Assembly (NCBI GenBank): GCA_038323965.1 | Contig: JBBQHM010000004.1 | Location: forward strand, 1-49,726 | Origin: JBBQHM01 sp038323965 | Lineage (GTDB): Bacteria > Verrucomicrobiota > Verrucomicrobiia > Chthoniobacterales > UBA10450 | Reading direction: 5' to 3' | Length of the DNA stretch: 49,726 nt | Shown: positions 14,293-22,821 of the stretch, in pieces | How positions within the stretch are numbered: the first letter of the stretch is position 1 | How the letters are laid out: each line of letters starts with the position of its first letter | Translations under genes and position numbers: made by a program | The notes under the pieces: model-generated | Database searches by the model: none | Seen by the model: only the letters and a program-made list of their open reading frames with translations | Told to the model about the DNA's origin: nothing

Positions 14293-16140
14293 TCACCGCT
14301 GGTCGCGAATGGCGACGCCGTTCCGAAACTTTGCCACCCATCCATTCAGCTCTGCCTGTTTGTCGTGCTCGCCAAGTTCGTCGGCGAGTCGCCCGGTGCG
14401 TTCCACAGTGGCGATCGCGTCTTCGAATTTTCCCGCCTCCGCGTAGGCGGCGGCCAGCGCCTGCAGCTGAAGGATTGACCTCCCGTTCGTCGATCTTACG
14501 GCAATCTGCGCGAGCTCGACGGCTCGCGTTCCATCGCGAAGTGCGGGGTCAGGCGAAGTTGCGAGCACCCACGCGATGTTGTTGGCCGCGGCAGCGTTCG
14601 TCTCGTCATAACGCAACGCCAATTCCCATTCTTCCAACGCCTCGCGAATCCGGACCTGACCCGCGTAGAGCAAGCCAAGGCTCACGTGCGCGTCGACATT
14701 ATCCGGCAGCACCTCCAGCATTTTCTTCCAATGCTCAATCGCGTCCTGCGGCCGATTCAGCAGTGTATAGGCGACAGCAAGCCCGTTTTCGGCAGCCGCG
14801 TTGCCGGGACGGATATCAAGGGCGCGATCGTAATGTGCAATACCTGCCGCGACCTGGCCTTGGACGACCAGAATGCCGCCCAGCCCGGCGTGGGCAACAT
14901 CGTTATCGGGATCGATCGCAAGGGTGTGTCGCCATAGCGTCTCGGTATCGCGCCAAACGCCTGTTTGTCGCCAACTCAAAATAGCCAACGCGACGATCGC
15001 CGCGGCCGCCGCAGGGATTAGGATCGTCTTTCGCCACGCGAAAGCTCGCTTCGCATCGGCAATGGACCATGTCGCGCCTAAGAGAAGTCCTACATGCGGA
15101 AGATAGGTGTACCGATCGGCGTGACCTTGCAGTCCCACCTGCACGATGCCGATCACCGGCAATAACGTGATGAGATACCAGAACCAGCCGACAAGCTGAT
15201 AAGGACGCGAGCGTCGGGTGAGAAAAGCCGCCACCGTGATGGCGACGAGAAGCGCCGCTTCCAAGGCGAGCCACCAAGTCGCAATGCCACCTTCGACGTG
15301 TGGATAAAACGGAACGAGATCGACCGGCCACACCAGTTGTTTCAGATACTGAACGTAGCTATCGATCGTTCCGTTGAAACGCCAGCGCAGCGGAAGATAT
15401 ACCGTTGTCCCGATGGCAAGGCGCTGCGCCGCGAGCGTCGCTGCGCACGAAGCCGCCGAGAGTGCGAAGAGCGGCCACTTCTCCAGAACCGGTCGCCGCG
15501 AAGAAGCGAAAAGCCGATCAAAGCTGATGCGGTTCAGCGGCCAGATATCGAGCAGGAGTAAAACCAGCGGCGTCGTCACGAGCATTGGTTTGGCCATTAA
15601 TCCGAGCGCGAGAAAAAGGGCGACCACAACCATTCGTCTCGCTCTGCGAGAGCGCGCGTACCACGCGTAAGCTCCGAGGGTAAGCATGAAAAAGAGAGCG
15701 CTTAAGACGTCCTTGCGCTCCGAAACCCATGCCACTGACTCCACGCGGAGCGGATGAATGGCGAACAGGGCTGCGACGAATGCACTGCGCCAGACCGCCC
15801 CCGTCATCGCGCGCAAAACGAGGAACAGCAGCGCAGACGCGATGGCATGCAAGGCGACGTTCTCCGCGTGCGGTCCAACGGGATTTATCCCGTAAAGACT
15901 GCAATCCAGCATGTGCGTGAGGGTGGTGAGCGGGTGCCAGTTTTGCGAATGGATGTGCGTGAAAGCCCACTTCACGCCATCGATCGAAATACCCGCCAGA
16001 ACATGCGGATTCTCGAGGATGTAGGCCTGGTCGTCATAATTAACGAACTGATGGCCGACCGCGGGCCCGAAAACCGCGGCAACGGTTGCGATAAGCCCGA
16101 TGCAGATTGCAAACGTGCGTGACCGTTCGCTGAACTTCAC
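14293..16140 (-). CDS. TMTC-like multispanning membrane protein with C-terminal TPR repeats
   Basis: A 615-residue protein. The first ~390 residues contain about ten hydrophobic segments with FVNYDDQAYILENPHV, FAIHPLRVESVAWVSERKDVLS and LGLMAKPMLVTTPLVLLLLD, hallmarks of the TMTC / dolichyl-mannosyltransferase-like family, in which the FxNYDD and ERKD loops are conserved. The last ~200 residues are tetratricopeptide repeats (for example HAGLGGILVVQGQVAAGIAHY and VDAHVSLGLLYAGQVRIREAL). Eukaryotic TMTC proteins are O-mannosyltransferases; the bacterial role is unproven and is probably protein or glycan glycosylation using lipid-linked sugar. It ends a minus-strand run of glycosylation genes. 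Confidence 0.82.
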   Translation of the reverse strand: MKFSERSRTFAICIGLIATVAAVFGPAVGHQFVNYDDQAYILENPHVLAGISIDGVKWAFTHIHSQNWHPLTTLTHMLDCSLYGINPVGPHAENVALHAIASALLFLVLRAMTGAVWRSAFVAALFAIHPLRVESVAWVSERKDVLSALFFMLTLGAYAWYARSRRARRMVVVALFLALGLMAKPMLVTTPLVLLLLDIWPLNRISFDRLFASSRRPVLEKWPLFALSAASCAATLAAQRLAIGTTVYLPLRWRFNGTIDSYVQYLKQLVWPVDLVPFYPHVEGGIATWWLALEAALLVAITVAAFLTRRSRPYQLVGWFWYLITLLPVIGIVQVGLQGHADRYTYLPHVGLLLGATWSIADAKRAFAWRKTILIPAAAAAIVALAILSWRQTGVWRDTETLWRHTLAIDPDNDVAHAGLGGILVVQGQVAAGIAHYDRALDIRPGNAAAENGLAVAYTLLNRPQDAIEHWKKMLEVLPDNVDAHVSLGLLYAGQVRIREALEEWELALRYDETNAAAANNIAWVLATSPDPALRDGTRAVELAQIAVRSTNGRSILQLQALAAAYAEAGKFEDAIATVERTGRLADELGEHDKQAELNGWVAKFRNGVAIRDQR

Positions 16141-16158
16141 GAGCGAAATGTTGCGTCG

Positions 16159-16848
16159 CTAACTGCGCGACCGCCACGCTGCAGTCAGCGGTTCTGCCGT
16201 CTCGAGATTCTTGATCACCGTGCTGAGATAAACCGATTCAGGATAAAACGCCCGCCACTTGGTAATCTCGGATCTGTTCAGCACGGTGAATCCGTAACGC
16301 TCAAACATCTTCTCACCGCGCCGACTCTCGAAGGTGACAATCTGGCCGTAAACGCGTTTTTCCCCGCGGCGATAAAGGTAACTCAAATACGCGCTCAAGA
16401 GCGCGCGCGTCGTCGAAATGCGACGGGCATCGGGAAGCAGGTTGACGTGAAAATGCGGCGTGCGGCGCGGCGCGGCCGGCACTTCACGCCAACCATTCAT
16501 CACGATCCAAAGAATGAAGCGCCGCGATTTCGCGTTGTAGCGGAAATAACGAAGCAGCGTGCGAAACGACAGCACGAGATTCTGATGGAAGGAATAAAGC
16601 TGGTTACGCAGCGGCTTCCGGCAGCCCAGCAAATAACCACGAATCTCGCCTTCGATCTCAATGACGAACGACGACTCGGGTTCGTGATCTGTGTAGTACG
16701 TCGTCAGGAAATCAGCAAACAGCTCTCGATCCTCGTAAACGGGATCAATCGCTTCGCCGAGAAAACCGGTCTGGCAGCAAAGCGCGCGCACAGCCTCCCG
16801 GTCGGAAGGCCGGTAACTGCGAATCGTGAACGGCTTGTCGTCTTTCAT
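16159..16848 (-). CDS. GNAT-family N-acetyltransferase
   Basis: A 229-residue protein beginning FTIRSYRPSDREAVRALCCQTGF, a typical first strand-helix of GNAT acetyltransferases. It has a central FVIEIEGEIRGYLLGCRKP and a later SRRGEKMFERYGFTVLNRSEITKW, which matches the C-terminal GNAT signature. It probably transfers an acetyl group from acetyl-CoA to an unknown amine acceptor. Its ATG overlaps the stop of the upstream glycosyltransferase (ATGA), so the two are translationally coupled; a sugar or glycan precursor is a reasonable guess for the acceptor. Confidence 0.75.
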   Translation of the reverse strand: MKDDKPFTIRSYRPSDREAVRALCCQTGFLGEAIDPVYEDRELFADFLTTYYTDHEPESSFVIEIEGEIRGYLLGCRKPLRNQLYSFHQNLVLSFRTLLRYFRYNAKSRRFILWIVMNGWREVPAAPRRTPHFHVNLLPDARRISTTRALLSAYLSYLYRRGEKRVYGQIVTFESRRGEKMFERYGFTVLNRSEITKWRAFYPESVYLSTVIKNLETAEPLTAAWRSRS

Positions 16849-18023
16849 CTGCGTCCGGAATGATACTCTGCGATGACCTCGCGGTATATCGAGAAAAGTC
16901 TGTCGAAGACCCGCGGCCAGGCAAGTTGCGCGGTCGCGAGACGCGAAGCTTCCGCGCCCATCCCCGCGAGATCACGAGTCACAACTTGTTCGATGGCCGC
17001 CGCCAGTGCGCCCGCGGAATTCTCAGCCGCCCACGCCGATTGATCATGCAGGATAATGCGATCCATGTAACTACCGCGAATGCCGATCACCGGAGTCGCG
17101 CAGGCCTGACTTTCCAGCGCGACGAGCCCGAATGTTTCCTGCACTCCCGGATGAACGAAAAGGTCCGCGGCCCGGTAATATCGGGCGAGTTGCCGCGAAT
17201 CCGAGCAGTACGGAATCCAGCTCACCGCGTCGCCCCCGTTGACCATCGTCTCCAACGCCTTGCGATCGGGCCCGTCGCCGATGACCAGCAGATGGAAGGT
17301 GTCCGGGGCTTTCGCGCGCAATAGATCGAATGCGTCAAACAAGGTTATCGCATTTTTTTCCGGCGCGAGTCGGCCAACATACAACAAGAGTTTGCGGTCC
17401 GCGGGCACGGCCAGAGCAGCGCGGGTGGTGAGTTTGTCGGCGATATCCTCGCGAAAAATCTCCGTGTTCACGCCAAGGCTAACGGGTCGCACGTTCCGCA
17501 CGCCCCACTCTCGGAGCACCCCGGCCAGTTGAGGCGAAGGAACAAGGGTCGCAGCAAATCGGTTATAAAGATTCCGGACATAGCTGCGGGCAAGGTCCAT
17601 CACGATTTCGGCCCCGCGAGTTCCCACATATTTGGAAGCGCCTCGCACGTAGGCTTCGGCAAAATGCGAATGATAGAACCCGACCACTGGGAAACCGATC
17701 GATTTTCCAGATGCGATCGCCTTCCACGCAATTTGGTAGGGATCACTGGACTCCACGATGTCCGGCTTTTCACGCGCCATGATCTCGCCGATTGCGCGAA
17801 GATTCAGCAGCGCGCGGTACTTTGACGTTCGCGAGATCAGCGGCGAGCTGATGCGATAGATTGTCGTTCTTTCACGCCGCTCGATTTCGTTTTGGTCGCC
17901 GGGAACGATGAGCACATGCTCGTCGGAAGTTTCGCTCTCGATATAGGCGATCTTCTCGTGGACATAACGTTTAACACCTCCGCTCAGCGGCGAATAAAAC
18001 TGCGTGAGATCGCAAATTTTCAA
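16845..18023 (-). CDS. Glycosyltransferase family 4 (GT-B)
   Basis: A 392-residue GT-B glycosyltransferase. It opens MKICDLTQFYSPLSGGVKRYV, with the glycine-rich loop of the acceptor domain. The donor domain shows LLYVGRLAPEKNAITLFDAF and HPGVQETFGLVALESQACATPVIG, the E-x7-E motif that binds the nucleotide-sugar. Family members transfer hexoses onto lipid carriers, lipopolysaccharide or other glycans at the cytoplasmic face of the membrane. The donor and acceptor cannot be told from sequence. It lies 25 bases after trxB and overlaps the GNAT gene. Confidence 0.9.
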   Translation of the reverse strand: MKICDLTQFYSPLSGGVKRYVHEKIAYIESETSDEHVLIVPGDQNEIERRERTTIYRISSPLISRTSKYRALLNLRAIGEIMAREKPDIVESSDPYQIAWKAIASGKSIGFPVVGFYHSHFAEAYVRGASKYVGTRGAEIVMDLARSYVRNLYNRFAATLVPSPQLAGVLREWGVRNVRPVSLGVNTEIFREDIADKLTTRAALAVPADRKLLLYVGRLAPEKNAITLFDAFDLLRAKAPDTFHLLVIGDGPDRKALETMVNGGDAVSWIPYCSDSRQLARYYRAADLFVHPGVQETFGLVALESQACATPVIGIRGSYMDRIILHDQSAWAAENSAGALAAAIEQVVTRDLAGMGAEASRLATAQLAWPRVFDRLFSIYREVIAEYHSGRR

Positions 18024-18048
18024 CGCGGAGGCGCTGACGTCCGCCGCG

Positions 18049-18981
18049 TCAGGCCGGAACGGGCTCGATTGAACTGAGATAGCGCTCGGCCTCGATCGCA
18101 GCAGCGCATCCCGCGCCGGCCGCTGTGATCGCCTGCTTGTAAACTCGGTCCGCTACGTCGCCGGCGATGAACACTCCGGCATGCTTACTCTCGACCAGCT
18201 TTTTGGTGAGTAGATATCCATCCGGATCAGTGTCTAGCTTGCCGGCATAAGGCTTCGTGTTCGGGTCATGGCCGATCGCGACAAAGACACACGCGACCTG
18301 CAAAGATTGCTCCGCGTGCGTCAGGTTGTTTCGCAGCTTCACCGCGCTCATTTCGCCTTTGTCGTCCGTCACGTATTCCAAAACGGCCGTGTTCCAGATT
18401 GGCTCGATTTTTTCGTGTGCTAATACGCGGTCAGCCATGATTTTCGAGGCGCGCAGTTTGTCCCGACGATGAATCAGATAAACTTTTGAAGCGAAGCGGG
18501 TGAGGAAGAGCGCTTCTTCCGCGGCGGAATCCCCGCCACCAACCACGCAGACAGGAACATTTCGGTAAAAAGCGCCGTCGCATGTCGCGCAACTTGTCAG
18601 GCCGTGGCCAATGAGTTTCTCCTCGTGCTCAAGGCCCAGCCAGCGCGCCGATGCGCCGCTGGCAACAATTAACGATTCCGTTTCCAGCCATTCGTCGTCC
18701 GCCTTGATGCGGATGTTTTTCCCGCTCGGATCGAATTCCGTGACTTCGGCATACGAGAATCGTGCCCCAAATTTCTCGGCCTGGGCGTGCATGTTCATCA
18801 CGAGCTGCGGCCCGTCGATGCCATCAGGAAATCCGGGGAAATTTTCGACCAACGTCGTGGTGGAAAGTTGCCCGCCCGGCTGACGTCCTTCCAGCACAAG
18901 AGGACTTAAATTCGACCTGGCCGCGTAGATCGCTGCCGTTAGCCCTGCGCATCCGCTCCCGACGATGATCACTTTCTCCAT
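18049..18981 (-). CDS. trxB: Thioredoxin reductase
   Basis: A 310-residue low-molecular-weight thioredoxin reductase. The FAD-binding GSGCAGLTAAIYAARSN comes at residues 8-24, the redox-active CATC at residues 131-134 in SCATCDGAFYR, the NADPH-binding VVGGGDSAAEEALFL follows, and GVFIAGDVAD lies near the end. All essential residues are intact. The ATG at 18981 gives the canonical N-terminus MEKVIIVGSG. It transfers electrons from NADPH to thioredoxin in the cytoplasm. It sits between the molybdopterin oxidoreductase-like gene and GT4 on the same strand; MsrA, a thioredoxin-dependent enzyme class, is encoded about 6 kb away. Confidence 0.96.
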   Translation of the reverse strand: MEKVIIVGSGCAGLTAAIYAARSNLSPLVLEGRQPGGQLSTTTLVENFPGFPDGIDGPQLVMNMHAQAEKFGARFSYAEVTEFDPSGKNIRIKADDEWLETESLIVASGASARWLGLEHEEKLIGHGLTSCATCDGAFYRNVPVCVVGGGDSAAEEALFLTRFASKVYLIHRRDKLRASKIMADRVLAHEKIEPIWNTAVLEYVTDDKGEMSAVKLRNNLTHAEQSLQVACVFVAIGHDPNTKPYAGKLDTDPDGYLLTKKLVESKHAGVFIAGDVADRVYKQAITAAGAGCAAAIEAERYLSSIEPVPA

Positions 18982-19056
18982 TGCGACGAAATTTAGCCAC
19001 GAAGCGAAGCGAGGCAAAATTCGCGACCGCCGATCCGAGCCGTGGAGCAATCCCGA

Positions 19057-20466
19057 TCAGCCACCTACGACCTGAACGCTGACGGAATGGCAGAGAGTCG
19101 GCTGATCGGAATCTGTCACGCGAACGGACAGCATGCGTTGGCCGGGTGCGGCAGGTTTCCAAGCGAACCTCCAAACGACCCACGCCATTGGAGTTGCGGC
19201 GTACTCAATGGCCGCTTCGCGCCATGTCGCACCTTCATCGTCACTCGATTCAACGCGCGAAATCTGCCGGTCGCCCGCGAACGCGACGCCTCTGATTGTA
19301 ATTGTGTCACTTGTACTGAGTTGCGCGTTTGCCATCGGCGAATCAATTCGGCCAAACGTCGGGACCGGCGGAGGGTTGATGTTCGCCTCGTGCATCTCCT
19401 CGGCGCCGATGAGCTCGATGTTTGAGAGCCATTTCACCGATCGCTCGCCGTAGGCTCCCGGCACAATCAGGCGCAGTGGATGACCTTGCCGATACGGAAG
19501 TAGCTCGCCGTTCATTTCGTGCGCGAGCAGGACATCCGGGTCCATCGCCGCTTCCAGCGACATGATTTCGCTATGTCCATCCACTCCTTCGAAACGCACG
19601 CCCGCGGCGCGAGCGAGAGGACTGGCCACCGTGAGCAGTTCGCGAAGCGAAACCCCAGTCCAGATCGCGTTGCTGATGAGACCGCCACCGGGCGGATTTC
19701 GCGATGAAAGCAGGGTCGTTTCCTGGTCCGTCGGCGGCATGCCGCGCAGATCCTGGATGCGCCAAGTGTGCGGCGTTTGGACCAGTCCATCGACTTCCAG
19801 GTGCCATAGTCCGGAATCGACTCGCGGGTCGATGAAATTTTCGGAGACGCAGTAAAACTCATCACGCGGGGTAATCGGTTTTACCGCTGCGCCTTTGTAT
19901 TCCAATCCGTCGTGACGGAACGCGCTGACACGATAAAGATTGCGCAATAAGGCGACCGTTCCGCCGGTCGCGACGATTCCAATTCCGCCGAGCAGAAGGG
20001 CGCGGCGCGTGACTGCGGGTGCATACGGAGAATGGGCCGACTCAGGCTTTTCGCGAAACAGTAGCGCCAGCGTTCGCTCAAAAAGGAGCAGTGTTAAAAA
20101 AAGTGTGAGCGCGGTGGCGACTCGCGCGGTTTCCGGCGGCCAACCGGTCAAATTAATTCCAAGCGCATGCCATTGCAGCAGCACCAGCGTGACCACGAGC
20201 ACCGCCGCGCACACTCGCCATCGGCGCGGATTTGCCTTCGCATAGAGAGCACCACCAACTCCCCCGATTCCCACGTGTGCACACATGACCAATATCAAGA
20301 GCGTCCACCGCGGCGGAATTCCGGAACGATTCAAGCAACGGACAGCAAGGAATATCGTGTTAGTGAAACCGACGAGATCGCTAACGAGCAACATCGCTGC
20401 GATGGCAACGACGCTCGCCAATACGCCGCAAATAGTGCCGCGCGCGATTCGTCCGGAAGCACTCAT
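19057..20466 (-). CDS. Membrane-anchored sulfite-oxidase-fold protein, active-site Cys replaced
   Basis: A 469-residue protein. Residues 1-135 hold about four membrane segments, and a further hydrophobic segment (RRALLLGGIGIVATGGTVAL) near 155-175 precedes the soluble domain. That domain carries the sulfite-oxidase fold: YCVSENFIDPRVD, WHLEVDGLVQ, GLISNAIWTGVSLRELL, PYRQGHPLRLIVPGAYGERSVKWLSNIEL and a C-terminal immunoglobulin-like dimerisation domain. In active relatives the molybdenum-ligating cysteine sits in a TLxCxSN segment; here that segment is TLLSSRN, with Ser254 (codon 19705-19707, TCA) in its place. It either uses an unusual coordination or has lost redox activity. It overlaps GT2 by four bases. 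Confidence 0.85.
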   Translation of the reverse strand: MSASGRIARGTICGVLASVVAIAAMLLVSDLVGFTNTIFLAVRCLNRSGIPPRWTLLILVMCAHVGIGGVGGALYAKANPRRWRVCAAVLVVTLVLLQWHALGINLTGWPPETARVATALTLFLTLLLFERTLALLFREKPESAHSPYAPAVTRRALLLGGIGIVATGGTVALLRNLYRVSAFRHDGLEYKGAAVKPITPRDEFYCVSENFIDPRVDSGLWHLEVDGLVQTPHTWRIQDLRGMPPTDQETTLLSSRNPPGGGLISNAIWTGVSLRELLTVASPLARAAGVRFEGVDGHSEIMSLEAAMDPDVLLAHEMNGELLPYRQGHPLRLIVPGAYGERSVKWLSNIELIGAEEMHEANINPPPVPTFGRIDSPMANAQLSTSDTITIRGVAFAGDRQISRVESSDDEGATWREAAIEYAATPMAWVVWRFAWKPAAPGQRMLSVRVTDSDQPTLCHSVSVQVVGG

Positions 20467-21152
20467 GTTCGTTGCAGCGCAATCCGCAGGATCGTGGCGA
20501 TGATCCGTGAGCCAGCGACAAAGGTGCCGCGCAATGTTCCGGAAACTTTCGACTCGCCCCCGGTGCGGCAGCGATGATTCACCGGCACTTCGAGAATGCG
20601 AAGTCCCGCGCGTGCGGCTCGCATCTGCATCTCAACATTCCATCCGTAAGTCTCTTCGCGCATGCCGAGGCGCATCAATGCGTCGCGCCTGATCGCACGG
20701 AAGGGGCACATATCGGTGTAGCTGACACCGTATAATAAGCGGACCAGAAATCCGGCGAAATAGCCCGAGAAAATTTGTTGGAAATTCATGCTGCCCGGCT
20801 CGCGTTCGCCGCGTGTGCGTGAGCCAATCACGAAATCATGTGTGCCGCTCGTGATTGGATCGAGCAGACGATGCATCAGCTCTGGACAATCACTGCCGTC
20901 GCCATCGAGGAAGACGATGATCTCGCATTCCGACGAAACCGCCGCGACGCCGGCGGCACAGGCGCGACCGTAGCCCCGCGGCGCACCTACGACACGGGCG
21001 CCCTCGGCGCGCGCACGCTCCGCTGTTCGATCCGTGCTTTCATTATCAACCACGACGATCTCCCGCGGAACTCCGGTGGCCGAACATCCACGAATGACCT
21101 CGGCAATCGGCTCTTCCTCATTCAGCGCCGGGATAACGACGGAGACATTCAT
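20463..21152 (-). CDS. Glycosyltransferase family 2
   Basis: A 229-residue GT-A enzyme starting at the ATG at 21152 (MNVSVVIPALNEEEPIAEVI); the frame stays open upstream, but that part does not look like protein of this family. The nucleotide-binding VVVDNESTDRTAE and the DGD metal motif in IVFLDGDGSDCPEL are intact. It has no obvious C-terminal membrane segments, unlike the dolichyl-phosphate mannose synthases it otherwise resembles. By family it would transfer a sugar from UDP-, GDP- or dTDP-sugar to a lipid or glycan. Its stop overlaps the next ATG, and the epimerase gene lies 32 bases upstream, making a transcription unit. Confidence 0.9.
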   Translation of the reverse strand: MNVSVVIPALNEEEPIAEVIRGCSATGVPREIVVVDNESTDRTAERARAEGARVVGAPRGYGRACAAGVAAVSSECEIIVFLDGDGSDCPELMHRLLDPITSGTHDFVIGSRTRGEREPGSMNFQQIFSGYFAGFLVRLLYGVSYTDMCPFRAIRRDALMRLGMREETYGWNVEMQMRAARAGLRILEVPVNHRCRTGGESKVSGTLRGTFVAGSRIIATILRIALQRT

Positions 21153-21184
21153 GCCAGGAGCAAAGCGTTCGCCGGGGATGGCCC

Positions 21185-22318
21185 CTACTTCGCCCCGACT
21201 TTGTGGACGATGCCTTTCGCACGCAAAATATCGGCGGCTTCGCTGAAATAATCCTTCACGTCGCTCTGCGAACGGATCCAATCGAGGTAACGACCGATCC
21301 CTTCCGCCAGCGTAACTTGCGGAGCGTAGCCGGCGGAGCGCGCCCTTTCCGTTCCACTCGCGAGATGGCGCATCTCGCCCGGGCGAAATTCGCCATTGAT
21401 CTCCGGCGCGATGTGGATGTTGAGTGCATCCGAGATTTGCGCTGCGACTTCGCGAACAGTTATGCCTTTCGAGCTACCGACGTTGACCGGCAAGCCATCG
21501 AGTTTATCCGAAGTCGCCGCCAGTAAATTGGCGCGCGCAATATCTTCCACGAACGAGAAATCGCGCGTCTGCTCGCCATCTTCAAAGAGCACAGGCGGCA
21601 AATTGTTGAGCAGTCGCGTGCAAAAAATCGCGATGACGCCGGTGTACGGATTGAAGATCGATTGGCGCGGACCGAAAGTGCAGGAGTAACGCAGCGCGAC
21701 GGTGGGAATTCCGATCTGTTTTCCCCAGAGCAGCACCAATTTCTCCTGGTCGACCTTGGTTAACCCGTAAACTGTTTCGCCGCCGACGGGCGCTTCTTCA
21801 GGAGTCGGCACGCTTGTCGTGACACTGTCGCAGAGCGGGCAGCGCACCTCCCAGTCCCCGCGCTTGAGCTGCTCCACCGGTCGCACATTCGGAAAGACCA
21901 GTCCATGGGTCGGACATTGTCCCGCTCCTTCGCTGTAAACCGCCTGCGAGGATGCGACGACGATTTTCCGGATGGGCAGCGCATCCTCGCGAATGACTTC
22001 GAGCAGCAACGCCGTCCCATACGAATTCACCTCCACGTACTTCGCGATCTCTGGCATGTAACCGCCGTACGCGGCCTGGTGGAAAATGACGTCGATATCC
22101 TTGAGCGCGTCGCTCAGTTGCTCACGGTCGCGCACATCGCCGTGCACGAAGCTGGCGCATTCGTTGATCCAATCCGGCTTACCGCGTTTGTGCGTCTGCG
22201 GTTCAAGATTATCAAAAACGCGGACGTCCCATCCTTCACGCACCAGAAGATCGGTGACGTGAGAGCCGATCAAGCCAGCGCCACCGGTGACGAGAGCGCG
22301 TTTTCCGATGTTCGCCAT
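21185..22318 (-). CDS. NAD-dependent epimerase, dTDP-L-rhamnose 4-epimerase-like
   Basis: A 377-residue extended short-chain dehydrogenase. The Rossmann motif TGGAGLIGSHV lies at residues 11-21, the catalytic SSQAVY begins near 123, and YGLTK gives Tyr184 and Lys188. Between them is an insertion with C135-P-T-H138 and C160-P-L-C163, a probable zinc ribbon. That CPxHG...RCPLC insertion is characteristic of enzymes annotated as dTDP-L-rhamnose 4-epimerase, which interconvert dTDP-rhamnose and dTDP-6-deoxy-L-talose. The ATG at 22318 is chosen by the Rossmann start. It heads the minus-strand GT2 unit, consistent with supplying a deoxysugar. Substrate inferred from the insertion. Confidence 0.8.
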   Translation of the reverse strand: MANIGKRALVTGGAGLIGSHVTDLLVREGWDVRVFDNLEPQTHKRGKPDWINECASFVHGDVRDREQLSDALKDIDVIFHQAAYGGYMPEIAKYVEVNSYGTALLLEVIREDALPIRKIVVASSQAVYSEGAGQCPTHGLVFPNVRPVEQLKRGDWEVRCPLCDSVTTSVPTPEEAPVGGETVYGLTKVDQEKLVLLWGKQIGIPTVALRYSCTFGPRQSIFNPYTGVIAIFCTRLLNNLPPVLFEDGEQTRDFSFVEDIARANLLAATSDKLDGLPVNVGSSKGITVREVAAQISDALNIHIAPEINGEFRPGEMRHLASGTERARSAGYAPQVTLAEGIGRYLDWIRSQSDVKDYFSEAADILRAKGIVHKVGAK

Positions 22319-22416
22319 AGCTGCGGAGCCTAGGTCGACGCAGTCGGCGCTCAACCGATTTCTCCCGAACGTCCGATGGGCCACCGCTTGGTAAGCATTA
22401 TGCTCGTAAAACCGGC

Positions 22417-22821
22417 ATGGGCATTGCCGTTTCAACCAATCCCGCGCTTTATCACGATGGATATTCCACCGTAAATGAGATGCCGGTGAAGATGCGCCGT
22501 GTCTATGATCGGATCGTCGCGAAACTTTCGGCGAATGGTTACACCGTGCGCGCGGACGGCGCTTCGGTCGTGATCCCAAAACTCAACGCGCGAATCACGA
22601 TAAACGGCGGCGAATTTGATAGTCCTGAAGCGATGCCGCCACGTCAGCTGTCTATTTTCCAGGATGCGCTCGCGGCGGCGTTGCCGCTCGAGCGCGCCAT
22701 CTGTGCGATTGTCGAGGCGCGCCGTTTTTATCAACGGGTCGCGTTCCGTACCCTGCTCATCGCGCTGAGCGTCGAGATCGCAGCCGCCGCCTTTCTCTGG
22801 ACCCGCGGTTATTTTTCCTAG
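22417..22821 (+). CDS. Small protein with C-terminal membrane segment, function unknown
   Basis: A 134-residue frame with normal coding character but no family I recognise. The body is a small alpha/beta unit (RRVYDRIVAKLSANGYTVRA, SVVIPKLNARITINGGEF). It ends with one strongly hydrophobic segment (AFRTLLIALSVEIAAAAFLW), so it is probably tail-anchored in the inner membrane with its bulk in the cytoplasm. The start may be the ATG at 22417 or an internal ATG at 22480 (MPVKMRRVYDR), which would remove a less convincing N-terminus. It is divergent from the epimerase gene and overlaps the DUF2064 gene tail to tail by four bases. Confidence 0.6.
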   Translation: MGIAVSTNPALYHDGYSTVNEMPVKMRRVYDRIVAKLSANGYTVRADGASVVIPKLNARITINGGEFDSPEAMPPRQLSIFQDALAAALPLERAICAIVEARRFYQRVAFRTLLIALSVEIAAAAFLWTRGYFS

